Notes: generated by a model from the letters alone, not told the origin. A DNA stretch of 64,000 nucleotides from Pseudomonas mediterranea CFBP 5447 (GCF_000774145.1 NZ_KN322987.1:560756-624755), one strand, 5' to 3'. Numbered from the stretch's first letter, positions 45,036-54,075 are shown. Translations and numbers: made by a program.

Positions 45036-46043
45036 TCACACCGTTTCGACGGCGGCGCGCTCGGCCACATGGCGCAAACTGTCGAAATTGATGTTGGCCC
45101 CGGAGTCAATGGCGATCAAAGTCTGGCCCCGTACACCGGTGCGAGCGACGTACTGTTTGATGCCCGCCACGGCCAGGGCACCGGATGGCTCGGTGATGGA
45201 ACGGGTGTCGTCATAGATGTCCTTGATCGCAGCACAGAGCTGGTCGTCGCTGACGGTTATCACCTCGTCGACACAGAAGCGGCAGACTTCGAAGCCATGG
45301 GCGCCGATCTGCGCCACGGCGACACCATCGGCGAAGGTTCCCACGGCAGGCAGGACGACTCGCTCTCCGACGGTCAGCGCCGCCTGCAGGCAAGCGGAAT
45401 GCTGCGATTCCACACCGATGATTCGGACTTCCGGACGCAGGTATTTAACGTAGGCTGCAACCCCAGCGATCAGCCCGCCACCGCCGACCGGGACGAAGAT
45501 GGCGTCCAGCGCACCGACGTGCTGGCGCAGTATTTCCATGGCGACCGTGCCTTGGCCGGCGATGACATCCGGGTCATCGAACGGTGAAACGAACTCTCGG
45601 CCGGTCTGCCTCGCCAGTTCCAGTGCATGCGCCAGGGCGAACGGAAAGCTCTCGCCATGCAGCAGCGCCTCGGCGCCCCGGTTGCGTACACCCAGCACTT
45701 TCAATTGCGGCGAGCTCACCGGCATGACGATGCAGGCCGAGATCCCCAACTCCCGTGCCGCCAGAGCAACCCCTTGGGCGTGGTTGCCGGCCGAGGCGGT
45801 GATGACCCCACGGGCCCGTTGCTCCGGCGTCAACTGCACGAGCTTGTTGTAGGCACCGCGGATCTTGAAAGAAAAGGTTGGCTGCAGGTCCTCACGCTTG
45901 AGCAGGACCCGGTTTCCCAGGGCTTCGGAGAGCGCAGGAGCCGCTTGCAGCGGCGTACGCACGGCCAGTTCGTACACCGGCGCGGCGAGGATCTTCTTAA
46001 CGTAATGCTCCAGCAACGTTTGCTGGGGGTGGGATGCGTTCAT
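45036..46043 (-). CDS. Threonine dehydratase (threonine ammonia-lyase), short form
   Basis: 335 residues. The PLP lysine is in FSFKIRGAYNK, the phosphate-binding glycine loop is VGGGGLIAG, and SAGNHAQGVALAA is conserved in the family. It deaminates threonine to 2-oxobutyrate, the first step to isoleucine. It lacks the C-terminal ACT-like regulatory domains of the 500-residue IlvA, so isoleucine feedback at the enzyme level is not expected. Control by an attenuator with an Ile/Thr-rich leader just upstream suggests a biosynthetic role. An AGGAG site precedes the ATG. A weak hairpin followed by TTTTTT lies just after the stop. Confidence 0.9.
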   Translation of the reverse strand: MNASHPQQTLLEHYVKKILAAPVYELAVRTPLQAAPALSEALGNRVLLKREDLQPTFSFKIRGAYNKLVQLTPEQRARGVITASAGNHAQGVALAARELGISACIVMPVSSPQLKVLGVRNRGAEALLHGESFPFALAHALELARQTGREFVSPFDDPDVIAGQGTVAMEILRQHVGALDAIFVPVGGGGLIAGVAAYVKYLRPEVRIIGVESQHSACLQAALTVGERVVLPAVGTFADGVAVAQIGAHGFEVCRFCVDEVITVSDDQLCAAIKDIYDDTRSITEPSGALAVAGIKQYVARTGVRGQTLIAIDSGANINFDSLRHVAERAAVETV

Positions 46044-46083
46044 GGCGGTCTCCTGGTTCGAATCGGGCCCAGGAGACAGAAAG

Positions 46084-46108
46084 AAAAAACCCGCCTCAAG
46101 GGCGGGTT
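46084..46108 (-). terminator. Attenuator terminator upstream of threonine dehydratase
   Basis: On the minus strand AACCCGCC pairs with GGCGGGTT around a short loop, and TTTT follows. It lies between the leader peptide and the dehydratase start. Its 5' arm (+ strand 46101-46106) can instead pair with GGCGGG at 46128-46133, forming an antiterminator. Confidence 0.85.
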
Positions 46109-46119
46109 GGGTGCAGCCG

Positions 46120-46188
46120 TCAGCTAGCCCGCCAAATAGGAATGGCGGTAATAATGCTTGGCTGGCTGCGCAGTACGGTAGAAGTCAT
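46120..46188 (-). CDS. Leader peptide of the threonine dehydratase attenuator (Ile/Thr-rich)
   Basis: 22 codons from ATG 46188 to TGA. Four isoleucine codons (positions 12, 13, 16, 18) and three threonine codons (2, 4, 14), plus one Val and one Leu. The adjacent pair ATT-ATT precedes hairpin arm 1 (CCGCC, 46144-46148), which pairs with arm 2 (46128-46133). Stalling at Ile codons would mask arm 1 and free arm 2 to pair with arm 3, preventing the terminator. No ribosome site is visible before the ATG, and the promoter predicts a transcript starting at about 46188, so it may be read from a leaderless RNA. Confidence 0.75.
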   Translation of the reverse strand: MTSTVLRSQPSIITAIPIWRAS

Positions 46189-46194
46189 GGCTGG

Positions 46195-46223
46195 AAATTA
46201 GCCGGGCTCTGCCGGCAAGTCAA
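46195..46223 (-). promoter_or_regulatory. Promoter of the threonine dehydratase leader transcript
   Basis: On the minus strand TTGACT (46218-46223), a 17-base spacer and TAATTT (46195-46200). The predicted start falls at about 46188, the A of the leader ATG. Confidence 0.65.
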
Positions 46224-46253
46224 TGGTGAGTTGTTCTTGCCCAGTAATAATCC

Positions 46254-46343
46254 CTGTGGGAGCGAGCCTGCTCGCGATAGCGGTGTCTCAACTATAGAAA
46301 TGTTGACTGTGCCGCCGCCATCGCGAGCAGGCTCGCTCCCACA
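46254..46343. repeat. REP pair
   Basis: Standard GTGGGAGCGAGCC arms in inverted orientation, with the spacer GAAATGTTGACTGTG like that of the 25231-25427 cluster. It lies between the leader promoter and the sugar dehydrogenase gene end. Confidence 0.92.
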
Positions 46344-46371
46344 ATTTTTCCGGGTGCCTACAGGATCCGGC

Positions 46372-47520
46372 TCATTTAAGCCCGACTTTATACAGCGCAC
46401 CATCGTCTTCATCCGTCAGCACATACAGGTACCCATCCGGGCCCTGGCGTACATCGCGGATCCGCTCCTGGAGCTCGCCCAACAGACGCTCTTCGTGTAC
46501 GACCTTGTCCCCTTCCATTTGCAGGCGGATCAGGTTGCGGGACACCAACGCACCGATGAAGACGTTATGCTGCCAAGGCTTGAAACGCTCGTTGTCATAG
46601 AACGCCATGCCACTGAGGCCCGGCGAGACCTGCCAGACATGGTGCGGACCAAGCGTGCCCTCGGCGCTCTTGCCCTTGGCTTCGGGAATCGGCGCACCGG
46701 AGTAGTTGATGCCGTGGGTCGCCAGCGGCCAGCCGTAATTCTTGCCGCGCTCGATGATATTCAGTTCATCGCCGCCCTTGGGCCCATGCTCGTTCTCCCA
46801 CAATGTGCCGCTCCAGGGGTTGAGTGCGGCCCCTTGGGGATTGCGAAGGCCAAAAGACCAGATCTCGGGACGGACATTCTCCTGACCGACAAAGGGGTTG
46901 TCATCCGGCACCTTGCCATCCGGGTAGATGCGCACGACCTTGCCTTGCAGCTTGTCCAGGTCCTGGGCCGTCGGGCGGTCGTTGTTTTCCCCCAGGGTGA
47001 TGAACAGATAGCCCTCGCGGTCGAAGACCAGCCGCGAGCCGAAGTGATTACCCGTGGAGAGCTTGGGTTGCTGACGGAAAATCACGTCGAAGTTCTCCAG
47101 GCGTTTCGAATCTTCGGAGAGCTGCCCACGCCCCACGGCGGTACCGGCCTTGCCGTCTTTGCCAGCCTCGGCGTAGGACAGGTATACGGTGCGATCCTGC
47201 TTGAAATCCGGCGACAACACCACGTCCAGTAAGCCGCCCTGGCCGTTGGCCCATACCTCGGGTACACCGCTCAGTGGCGCCGACAGCTGACCATCGGGGC
47301 TCACCAGGCGCAGATTGCCCTGTCGCTCCGTGACCAGCATGCCCCGTTGCCCCGGCAGGAATGCCACGGACCAGGGATGCTTCAGACCCCTGACCACGGT
47401 GGTCACCTCCACGGTGCCTTCTTCGCTCTTCAATGCCTGGGTTTGTGCGGCCCCGGCCGGCGCGGCAAGGATCAGGATCGCGCTGGCGCAGAATGCGGCC
47501 TGGAGTGTTTTACGCAACAT
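46372..47520 (-). CDS. PQQ-dependent sugar dehydrogenase-like protein (soluble GDH / YliI family)
   Basis: 382 residues from ATG 47520, preceded by AGGAAG; an upstream in-frame ATG (47526) is less well placed. A signal peptide (AAFCASAILILAAPAGAA) sends it to the periplasm. The six-bladed propeller pattern includes VRGLKHPWSVAFLPG, GNHFGSRLVFD, WSFGLRNPQGAALNP and ENEHGPKGGDELN, typical of the glucose/sorbosone dehydrogenase family that oxidises aldose sugars with PQQ. Substrate unknown; the E. coli homologue YliI acts on aldoses. Confidence 0.85.
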   Translation of the reverse strand: MLRKTLQAAFCASAILILAAPAGAAQTQALKSEEGTVEVTTVVRGLKHPWSVAFLPGQRGMLVTERQGNLRLVSPDGQLSAPLSGVPEVWANGQGGLLDVVLSPDFKQDRTVYLSYAEAGKDGKAGTAVGRGQLSEDSKRLENFDVIFRQQPKLSTGNHFGSRLVFDREGYLFITLGENNDRPTAQDLDKLQGKVVRIYPDGKVPDDNPFVGQENVRPEIWSFGLRNPQGAALNPWSGTLWENEHGPKGGDELNIIERGKNYGWPLATHGINYSGAPIPEAKGKSAEGTLGPHHVWQVSPGLSGMAFYDNERFKPWQHNVFIGALVSRNLIRLQMEGDKVVHEERLLGELQERIRDVRQGPDGYLYVLTDEDDGALYKVGLK

Positions 47521-47552
47521 GCACACTTCCTTCTGTGATGGGAACTAGACGA

Positions 47553-47894
47553 CTAGCGATTGCTGCCGTTCGGATTCCTGGGTGGCGTACCGGATTCGAT
47601 GGTAGGCCTGGGCGACCCCACCGGCGGCGCCGAACGCGGATAGCCATTGCCGATACCGCCGTTTTCCAGGGTCGGCCGAGGGGGCATCGGCACCGTCGGG
47701 TTGTTGTGGATCGTCGGTACGTTGGGCTGGGTTCCCTGCATGCTGTTGGGATTGGCCCGACGGATGGGATTGTTGTAGGGGTTGTTGTTGCCCGGCAGGT
47801 TCTGGGCCACGATCACAGGGGCCTGGACGGGTGTCGCGGCCTGAGCGACGGCGCTCAGCAACAGCGTGGTGATGGCGAGTACGAGCCTGTTCAT
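47553..47894 (-). CDS. Small secreted Pro/Asn-rich protein
   Basis: 113 residues. A signal peptide (MNRLVLAITTLLLSAVAQA) is followed by a low-complexity mature chain rich in Pro, Asn and Gly (NNNPYNNPIRR, PTVPMPPRPTLENGG). No known domain was recognised. It lies 32 bases upstream of the sugar dehydrogenase on the same strand and may share its transcript. A ribosome site (GGAGG) precedes the start. Confidence 0.7.
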   Translation of the reverse strand: MNRLVLAITTLLLSAVAQAATPVQAPVIVAQNLPGNNNPYNNPIRRANPNSMQGTQPNVPTIHNNPTVPMPPRPTLENGGIGNGYPRSAPPVGSPRPTIESGTPPRNPNGSNR

Positions 47895-48013
47895 CGGTAC
47901 CTCCTGCTTCGCGGAAATCGCTCGGGGATATCGAAAACACGCTACCGCGCAGGTTCACGGTTGTTAAGCGAAATATCCGCTTGAAGATGTAACGAGGCGT
48001 CTCTGAGAGCAAT

Positions 48014-48090
48014 CCTGTGGGAGCGAGCCTGCTCGCGATGGCTATGTTGACTGACACACCGCCATCGCGAGCGGGTTCGCCCCCACAGGG
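48014..48090. repeat. REP pair, one arm degenerate
   Basis: The forward arm GTGGGAGCGAGCCTGCTCG is intact; the inverted arm has substitutions (GCGGGTTCGCCCCCAC). It lies in the gap before ku. Confidence 0.88.
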
Positions 48091-48219
48091 GCGCCTTCCG
48101 GGGTCTGTATTCATCGAAGAGGCGCCGCCCTGCCACACCGCCAGCCGGCGCCCGATGGAAACTTTTTCAAAGACGGGAAGGTCACCAGAGAGAACCCTTC
48201 ACGGCAAGGAAACCGCTCC

Positions 48220-49110
48220 ATGGCACGGGCAATCTGGAAAGGCGCAATCAGTTTCGGGCTGGTCCACATTCCCGTGGCGCTGGTCTCGGCGACGTCGTCC
48301 CAAGGTGTGGATTTCGACTGGTTGGACAAGCGCAGCATGGATCCGGTGGGCTACAAACGGGTCAACAAGGTCACGGGAAAGGAGGTGACCAAGGAAGACA
48401 TCGTCAAGGGCGTCGAGTACCAGAAAGGCCAATACGTGCTGCTCAGCGAAGAGGAAATCCGCTCCGCCCACCCCAAGTCCACCCAGACCATCGATATCTT
48501 TTCCTTCGTCGACAGCGAGAAGATCCCGCTGCAGAACATCGATACGCCCTACTTCCTCGCCCCCGACAAGCGTGGCGGCAAAGTCTACGCGTTGCTTCGC
48601 GAAACCCTGATCAAGACCAACAAGGTGGCCCTGGCCCACGTCGTGCTGCATACACGTCAACACCTGGCGGCGCTGATGCCCCTGGAGTCGGCTCTGGTGC
48701 TGGTGATGCTGCGCTGGCCGGCGGAGGTGCGTGGGCTGGACATCCTGGAGCTGGGTGACGAGGTCACCAAGCCGAACCTGGTCAAAGGCGAGCTGGAAAT
48801 GGCCAAGCGCCTGGTGCAAGACATGAGCGCCGACTGGGAACCCCAGGATTATCGAGACAGTTTCCAGGACAAGATCATGGAGCTGGTGGAGAAAAAGGCC
48901 AACGAGGGCCGGCTCGAAGCAGTGGAAACCGACCCGGGCGAGGAACAACGCAAGACCGCCGACGTCATCGACCTTACCGAGCTGCTCAAGCGCAGCCTGG
49001 GCAGCAAGGGCAAGCCCGCCGACAAGCCCGCCGCAAAAGCGTCTGCAAAAGCGGCAAAGACCAGTAAATCCGCTCCCGCCAAAAAAGCCACCAAGGCCTC
49101 CCGGGGCTGA
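48220..49110 (+). CDS. ku: Non-homologous end-joining protein Ku
   Basis: 296 residues. The start ARAIWKGAISFGLVHIPVAL is the typical bacterial Ku N-terminus; the core continues to about 250 and ends in a Lys/Ala-rich tail (KASAKAAKTSKSAPAKK) that contributes to DNA binding. It forms a homodimeric ring on broken DNA ends and recruits LigD, encoded 33 bases downstream. An AAGGAA site precedes the start. Confidence 0.95.
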   Translation: MARAIWKGAISFGLVHIPVALVSATSSQGVDFDWLDKRSMDPVGYKRVNKVTGKEVTKEDIVKGVEYQKGQYVLLSEEEIRSAHPKSTQTIDIFSFVDSEKIPLQNIDTPYFLAPDKRGGKVYALLRETLIKTNKVALAHVVLHTRQHLAALMPLESALVLVMLRWPAEVRGLDILELGDEVTKPNLVKGELEMAKRLVQDMSADWEPQDYRDSFQDKIMELVEKKANEGRLEAVETDPGEEQRKTADVIDLTELLKRSLGSKGKPADKPAAKASAKAAKTSKSAPAKKATKASRG

Positions 49111-49143
49111 ACCACGGACGTTAGCGAAACAAGGGAATCTGTC

Positions 49144-51102
49144 ATGGCCAAGGCCGATCGTGAATCTGCCCCTACCTCCGAAAAAACCGAGAGCAGCCGC
49201 CCCCAACGGGGTCGCAAAGAACGTCTCCCCGAACGCCTGCCGCCGCAGCTGGCAACGCCCGTGGAGCAACCGCCCTCCGGCGAATGGCGCTATGAAGTCA
49301 AATTCGACGGCTATCGGCTGCTGACCCGCATCGAGGGTGGCGAAGTCCGCCTGTTCAGCCGCGACCACGAGGACTGGACCGAACGCCTCAAACTGCATGC
49401 CCAGGCCCTGACCGAGCTGAACTTGGGAGACAGTTGGCTGGACGGCGACTTGGTTCTGCTCGACGAAACCGGCCAGTCCGACATGGGCGCCCTGCGCGAC
49501 GCCTTTGAAATCGGCCGTACCGTGGACATGGTCTACGTGCTGTTCGACGCCCCCTTCCTCAATGGCGAAGACTTGCGCCAGACACCTGTGGAAGAACGAC
49601 GGGCAGCCTTGAGAAAAGTCCTCAAGCATCACGGCGGCAAGCGATTGCGCTTCTCCGAAGCCTTTTCCGCCAGCGAGGATGAGATCCTGGAAAGCGCCAG
49701 CGCCCTCTCGCTGGACCGTGTGGTCGGCAAACGCCAGGGCAGCCCTTATGTGTCACGGCGCAGCAGCGACTGGGTCAATCTGAAGTGCCGGCTGCGCCAG
49801 GCCTTTGTGATCGTCGGGTTCACCCGGTCGCAAGACAAGCGCAACGGCTTCGGTGCCTTGTTGCTCGCAGTCAACGAACCTTCAGGCCTGGTGTATGCCG
49901 GCCGGGTCAGCAGCGGGCTCAGCCGGGATGAAATCAAACGCTTGCAGGAGCGACTCTCCGTGCAGGATGCCTCGCCCCTGGCCAAACCTGTCAACCCGAC
50001 ACAAGGGCGCGGCGTGCAGTGGGTCGAACCTGACCTGGTCTGTGAGATCGAGTTCACCGAATGGACCGCCAGCGGCTTGGTACGCCAGGCCGCCGTCGTG
50101 GCGCTGCTCGAAGATATGCCAGCGAACAAGATTGTCCGCGAGCACCCGCTGCCGAAAAGAACCAGGACGCCGGAACCCAAGCACGGCGGCAAAAAACGTG
50201 AGGTTGACGTCGGCGGCGTGAAAATCACCCATCCCGAGCGCGTCATCGACAGCGTCAGTGGCGTGCAGAAAGTCGAACTGGCCCAGTATTACGCAGACAT
50301 CGCCCCGTGGATCCTGCCCCACCTGAAACAGCGCCCCGTCGCGCTGTTGCGGGCACCGGACGGGATCGGCGAAGAACAGTTCTTTCAGAAACATGCCGAT
50401 CGCCTGGAGATCCCCCATATCAAGCAGCTGGATCCGGGATTGGACCCAGGCCATGCCGCCCTGATGGAAATCGACAGCCTCCAGGCGCTCATCAGCGCGG
50501 CGCAGATGGGCACGGTGGAACTGCACACCTGGACCGCCACCCACGACCGGATCGAAACGCCGGACCTGCTCATCCTGGACCTGGACCCCGATCCATCGCT
50601 GCCTTGGAGCGCCATGCTCGAGGCCACTCGCATGACCTTGGCGCTGCTCGATGAGCTGGGCCTGCAGGCCTTTCTCAAGACCAGCGGCGGCAAAGGCATG
50701 CACATCGTCGTGCCGCTGGCACGCGGCGAAGGCTGGGACGCCACCAAGGCCTTCGCAAAAGCGATCTCACAGTTCATGACCCGCCAGATGCCGGAGCAGA
50801 TCACCGCGACCATGGGCCCCAAGAATCGGATCGGGAAGGTGTTCGTCGACTACCTGCGTAATGCCCGGGGCGCCAGCACGGTCGCCGCGTACTCGGTACG
50901 CGCCCGGCCGGGCTTGCCGGTATCGGTTCCGGTCGCCAGGGCCGAACTCGACGGCTTGCGTAACGCCCAGCAATGGGATGTCCAGACGGTCCTTGAACGC
51001 GTCAGGGGCCTGGGAGCCGATCCATGGGAAGGTTTCAGCCATCGCCAACGGATCACCGCCAGGATGTGGGAGCAACTGGACGCAGAAAAGCCCGGTGAGT
51101 GA
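49144..51102 (+). CDS. ligD: DNA ligase D lacking the phosphoesterase domain (LIG-POL form)
   Basis: 652 residues. The ATP-dependent ligase domain comes first, with adenylation Lys53 in VKFDGYR; the C-terminal primase-polymerase domain has LDLDPDP, SGGKGMHIV and VFVDYLRNARG, so it looks active. Pseudomonas LigD usually carries an N-terminal 3'-phosphoesterase domain; none is present and only 33 bases separate the gene from ku. Ligase motifs differ from the usual: LDGDLV for LDGE, DRVVGKR for EGxxxKR (191-197), WVNLK for WLKxK (210-214). The ligase step may be weakened; another LigD could exist elsewhere. Acts with Ku in end joining. Confidence 0.9.
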   Translation: MAKADRESAPTSEKTESSRPQRGRKERLPERLPPQLATPVEQPPSGEWRYEVKFDGYRLLTRIEGGEVRLFSRDHEDWTERLKLHAQALTELNLGDSWLDGDLVLLDETGQSDMGALRDAFEIGRTVDMVYVLFDAPFLNGEDLRQTPVEERRAALRKVLKHHGGKRLRFSEAFSASEDEILESASALSLDRVVGKRQGSPYVSRRSSDWVNLKCRLRQAFVIVGFTRSQDKRNGFGALLLAVNEPSGLVYAGRVSSGLSRDEIKRLQERLSVQDASPLAKPVNPTQGRGVQWVEPDLVCEIEFTEWTASGLVRQAAVVALLEDMPANKIVREHPLPKRTRTPEPKHGGKKREVDVGGVKITHPERVIDSVSGVQKVELAQYYADIAPWILPHLKQRPVALLRAPDGIGEEQFFQKHADRLEIPHIKQLDPGLDPGHAALMEIDSLQALISAAQMGTVELHTWTATHDRIETPDLLILDLDPDPSLPWSAMLEATRMTLALLDELGLQAFLKTSGGKGMHIVVPLARGEGWDATKAFAKAISQFMTRQMPEQITATMGPKNRIGKVFVDYLRNARGASTVAAYSVRARPGLPVSVPVARAELDGLRNAQQWDVQTVLERVRGLGADPWEGFSHRQRITARMWEQLDAEKPGE

Positions 51103-51132
51103 ACACTGGCTCCCACCGGGCCAGGCAAGGGT

Positions 51133-52032
51133 TCAGATCCAGATGAACACCGCCAGCAGGCCGCCGAAGAACGCCCACTTCTGTAGGTAATACAGCTTTC
51201 GGTTGCGCTTCTTCAGCGCCTTGCCCTGCAAGCGAATCTTGTAGAGCCTGGAGAACGCCCGGTTCAACCCACCCGTCTTGTCGCCAGCATCGTTCGGCGC
51301 ACCCGCAGCGGCCATCACGGTGCGGCTGAACCAGCGATTGAAAGCGGTCGCCCAGCGAAACCGCATGGGTCGCTCGACGTCGCAAAACAGGATGATGCGG
51401 TTCTCGGAAGTGGTGTTTTCGGCGTAATGGATGAAGGTTTCGTCAAAGATCACCGCCTCGCCATCACGCCAATGGTAAGGCTCGCCATCGACATTGATAT
51501 AGCAACCGGCATCGTTGGGGGTTTCCAGGCCCAGATGGTACCGATACGACCCGGCGTACGGATCGCGGTGCCGTACCAGCTTGGAACCTGGCGGCAGCTC
51601 GGCGAACATCGCCGCCTTGATCGAGCCGATGCTCTGCACCAGCTCGGTGGTGCGTGGACACAGCTTTGTCGCTGAGGGGTGACTGTCGCCGTACCATTTC
51701 AGGTAAAAACGCTTCCAGCCCGTCTTGAAGAACGAATTGAAACCCACGTCATCGTATTGATTCGACCGCTTGATCGCCCCTGCTTGCAACAGGCTCTGCC
51801 CCTCGGCGCGAATCTCTTCCCAGTGGGCCTGCAGGGGGCTCAGGTCAGGGAAATCCGCCGGGCTCAGGTACGGCTTGTTGGGCAGTTTCGAACACAGGTA
51901 AAGCAGGCAATTGACAGGCGCCAGGAAAGACGAATGGTCGCTTAGCTGGCGTCCGAGCTTGTGCCGCACGCGCCCGCGCAGGTGCACATAGCCGATGGAC
52001 AGGATGTAGATCGCAGCAATGATGAGTTTCAC
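51133..52032 (-). CDS. lpxO: Lipid A hydroxylase LpxO, aspartyl/asparaginyl beta-hydroxylase family
   Basis: 299 residues from GTG 52032, which gives the conserved N-terminus KLIIAAIYILSIGYVHLRGR; an upstream GTG at 52047 is also open. An N-terminal membrane anchor is followed by the Fe(II)/2-oxoglutarate domain with metal ligands in RHRDPYAGSYRYHLGL (His-x-Asp) and the distal His in IHYAENTT. The C-terminus has a second hydrophobic stretch (WAFFGGLLAVFIWI). It adds a 2-hydroxyl group to lipid A acyl chains at the cytoplasmic face. Convergent with ligD. Confidence 0.88.
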   Translation of the reverse strand: MKLIIAAIYILSIGYVHLRGRVRHKLGRQLSDHSSFLAPVNCLLYLCSKLPNKPYLSPADFPDLSPLQAHWEEIRAEGQSLLQAGAIKRSNQYDDVGFNSFFKTGWKRFYLKWYGDSHPSATKLCPRTTELVQSIGSIKAAMFAELPPGSKLVRHRDPYAGSYRYHLGLETPNDAGCYINVDGEPYHWRDGEAVIFDETFIHYAENTTSENRIILFCDVERPMRFRWATAFNRWFSRTVMAAAGAPNDAGDKTGGLNRAFSRLYKIRLQGKALKKRNRKLYYLQKWAFFGGLLAVFIWI

Positions 52033-52432
52033 GGAATCGTCACGCACTGGAGTGAACGGGGTTGCGTCCCCTGGCCAACCAAACGCAAAGGAGACGCATC
52101 AAGAAGATGGCATTTTAGTCACATGTTGTAACTGAAAGTTATCCTCATTTGTGAAAAACTGTCTTGCCCGGGCAATACCCTATCGTTAACGCGGCCAGAT
52201 CAGTACAATCGCCGCCAAATATTGTGCGCCCCCCTTTTGGCCGACACCGAGAACCGGTTTCGCGCACATCCACTCGGGCTCGGCGCTTCGTATGCTGCTG
52301 TCCTCTTATGCCGGATGGACCCTTGCGCCTGTGACCGCGCCGCCTTTGCACGGTTGCGAATCGCGCGCAGACAGGTACTGAACAGGTACTGCCGCACCCT
52401 TAGCTACTCTGAATGTTCCGCAGGATAAACCT
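52033..52432. other. Divergent intergenic region lpxO / ybiT
   Basis: About 400 bases upstream of both genes. It should contain both promoters, but no convincing sigma-70 pair, repeat or known operator was recognised. The ybiT start is decided by CAGGATAAACC before the TTG. Confidence 0.5.
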
Positions 52433-54019
52433 TTGATCTCTACAGCTAACATCACGATGCAGTTCGGCGCCAAGCCGCTGTTCGAAAACGTCTCTGTCAA
52501 ATTCGGCGCGGGCAACCGCTACGGCCTGATCGGCGCCAACGGTTGCGGCAAGTCGACCTTCATGAAAATCCTCGGTGGCGACCTCGAGCCGTCCGGCGGC
52601 CAGGTCATGCTCGAGCCGAACGTGCGCCTGGGTAAACTGCGCCAGGACCAGTTCGCCTACGAGCAATTCACCGTGATCGACACCGTGATCATGGGTCATG
52701 AAGAGCTGTGGGCGGTCAAGGCCGAGCGCGATCGCATCTATTCGCTGCCGGAAATGACCGAAGAAGACGGCATGGCCGTGGCCGAGCTGGAAACCGAGTT
52801 CGCCGAAATGGACGGCTACACCGCCGAATCCCGCGCCGGTGAGCTGCTGCTGGGCCTGGGTATTCCGCTGGAGCAGCATTTCGGCCCGATGACCGAAGTC
52901 GCACCAGGCTGGAAACTGCGGGTATTGCTCGCTCAGGCACTGTTCTCCGATCCTGAAGTGCTGTTGCTCGACGAACCGACCAACCACCTGGACATCAACA
53001 CCATCCGCTGGCTGGAAAACATTCTCACGGCGCGTAACAGCACCATGATCATCATTTCCCACGACCGGCACTTCCTGAACAGCGTCTGCACCCACATGGC
53101 CGACCTGGACTACGGCGAGCTGCGCCTGTTCCCGGGCAACTACGACGAATACATGATCGCGGCGACCCAGTCCCGCGAGCAGTTGCTGTCGGACAACGCC
53201 AAGAAGAAAGCCCAGATCGCCGAACTGCAGACCTTCGTCAGCCGCTTCTCGGCCAACGCCTCGAAAGCCAAGCAGGCCACCTCCCGCGCCAAGCAGATCG
53301 ACAAGATCCAGCTCGCCGAGGTCAAGCCATCGAGCCGCGTGAGCCCGTTCATCCGCTTCGAGCAGAACAAGAAGCTGCACCGCCAGGCGGTGACCATCGA
53401 GCGCATGTCCAAAGGCTTCGACGGCAAGACCCTGTTCAAGAACTTCAGCTTCACCGTCGAAGCCGGCGAGCGCGTGGCGATCATCGGCCCCAACGGTATC
53501 GGCAAGACCACCCTGCTGCGCACCCTGATGGGCGAGCTGGCCCCGGATGCCGGCTCGGTGAAGTGGACCGAGAGCGCGGAACTGGGCTACTACGCCCAGG
53601 ACCACGCCCACGACTTCGCCGACGATGTCAGCCTGTTCGACTGGATGGGCCAGTGGACCCAAGGGGAACAGATGATCCGTGGCACCTTGGGCCGCATGCT
53701 GTTTTCCAACGACGAGATCCTCAAGTCGGTCAAGGTGATTTCCGGTGGTGAACAGGGCCGCATGCTGTTCGGCAAGCTGATCCTGCAGAAACCGAACGTA
53801 CTGGTGATGGACGAACCGACCAACCACCTGGACATGGAATCCATCGAAGCGCTGAACCTGGCGCTGGAGAACTACCCGGGCACGCTGATCTTCGTCAGCC
53901 ACGACCGTGAGTTCGTTTCGTCCCTGGCCACTCGGATCATCGAGCTGAGCGCGGATGGCGTGGTCGACTTCAGCGGCACTTACGACGACTACCTGCGCAG
54001 CCAGGGTGTGATGTTCTAA
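52433..54019 (+). CDS. ybiT: ABC-F family ATPase YbiT
   Basis: 528 residues from TTG 52433 with AGGA 7 bases before. Two ABC domains: Walker A GANGCGKST and GPNGIGKTT, Walker B with LLLDEPTNHLD and LVMDEPTNHLDM, and a central linker (ARAKQID region) typical of ABC-F proteins. No membrane part. It closely resembles E. coli YbiT along its length (GKLRQDQFAYEQFTVIDTVI). Such proteins act on the ribosomal E site in translation. A terminator follows. Confidence 0.93.
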   Translation: MISTANITMQFGAKPLFENVSVKFGAGNRYGLIGANGCGKSTFMKILGGDLEPSGGQVMLEPNVRLGKLRQDQFAYEQFTVIDTVIMGHEELWAVKAERDRIYSLPEMTEEDGMAVAELETEFAEMDGYTAESRAGELLLGLGIPLEQHFGPMTEVAPGWKLRVLLAQALFSDPEVLLLDEPTNHLDINTIRWLENILTARNSTMIIISHDRHFLNSVCTHMADLDYGELRLFPGNYDEYMIAATQSREQLLSDNAKKKAQIAELQTFVSRFSANASKAKQATSRAKQIDKIQLAEVKPSSRVSPFIRFEQNKKLHRQAVTIERMSKGFDGKTLFKNFSFTVEAGERVAIIGPNGIGKTTLLRTLMGELAPDAGSVKWTESAELGYYAQDHAHDFADDVSLFDWMGQWTQGEQMIRGTLGRMLFSNDEILKSVKVISGGEQGRMLFGKLILQKPNVLVMDEPTNHLDMESIEALNLALENYPGTLIFVSHDREFVSSLATRIIELSADGVVDFSGTYDDYLRSQGVMF

Positions 54020-54047
54020 AGCCTCGAGCTGCAAGCTGCAAGTGAGA

Positions 54048-54075
54048 AGCCCTGTCCAATGTGACGGGGCTTTTT
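54048..54075 (+). terminator. Rho-independent terminator of ybiT
   Basis: AGCCCTGTC pairs with GACGGGGCT (one mismatch) around CAATGT, followed by TTTTT. Confidence 0.82.
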
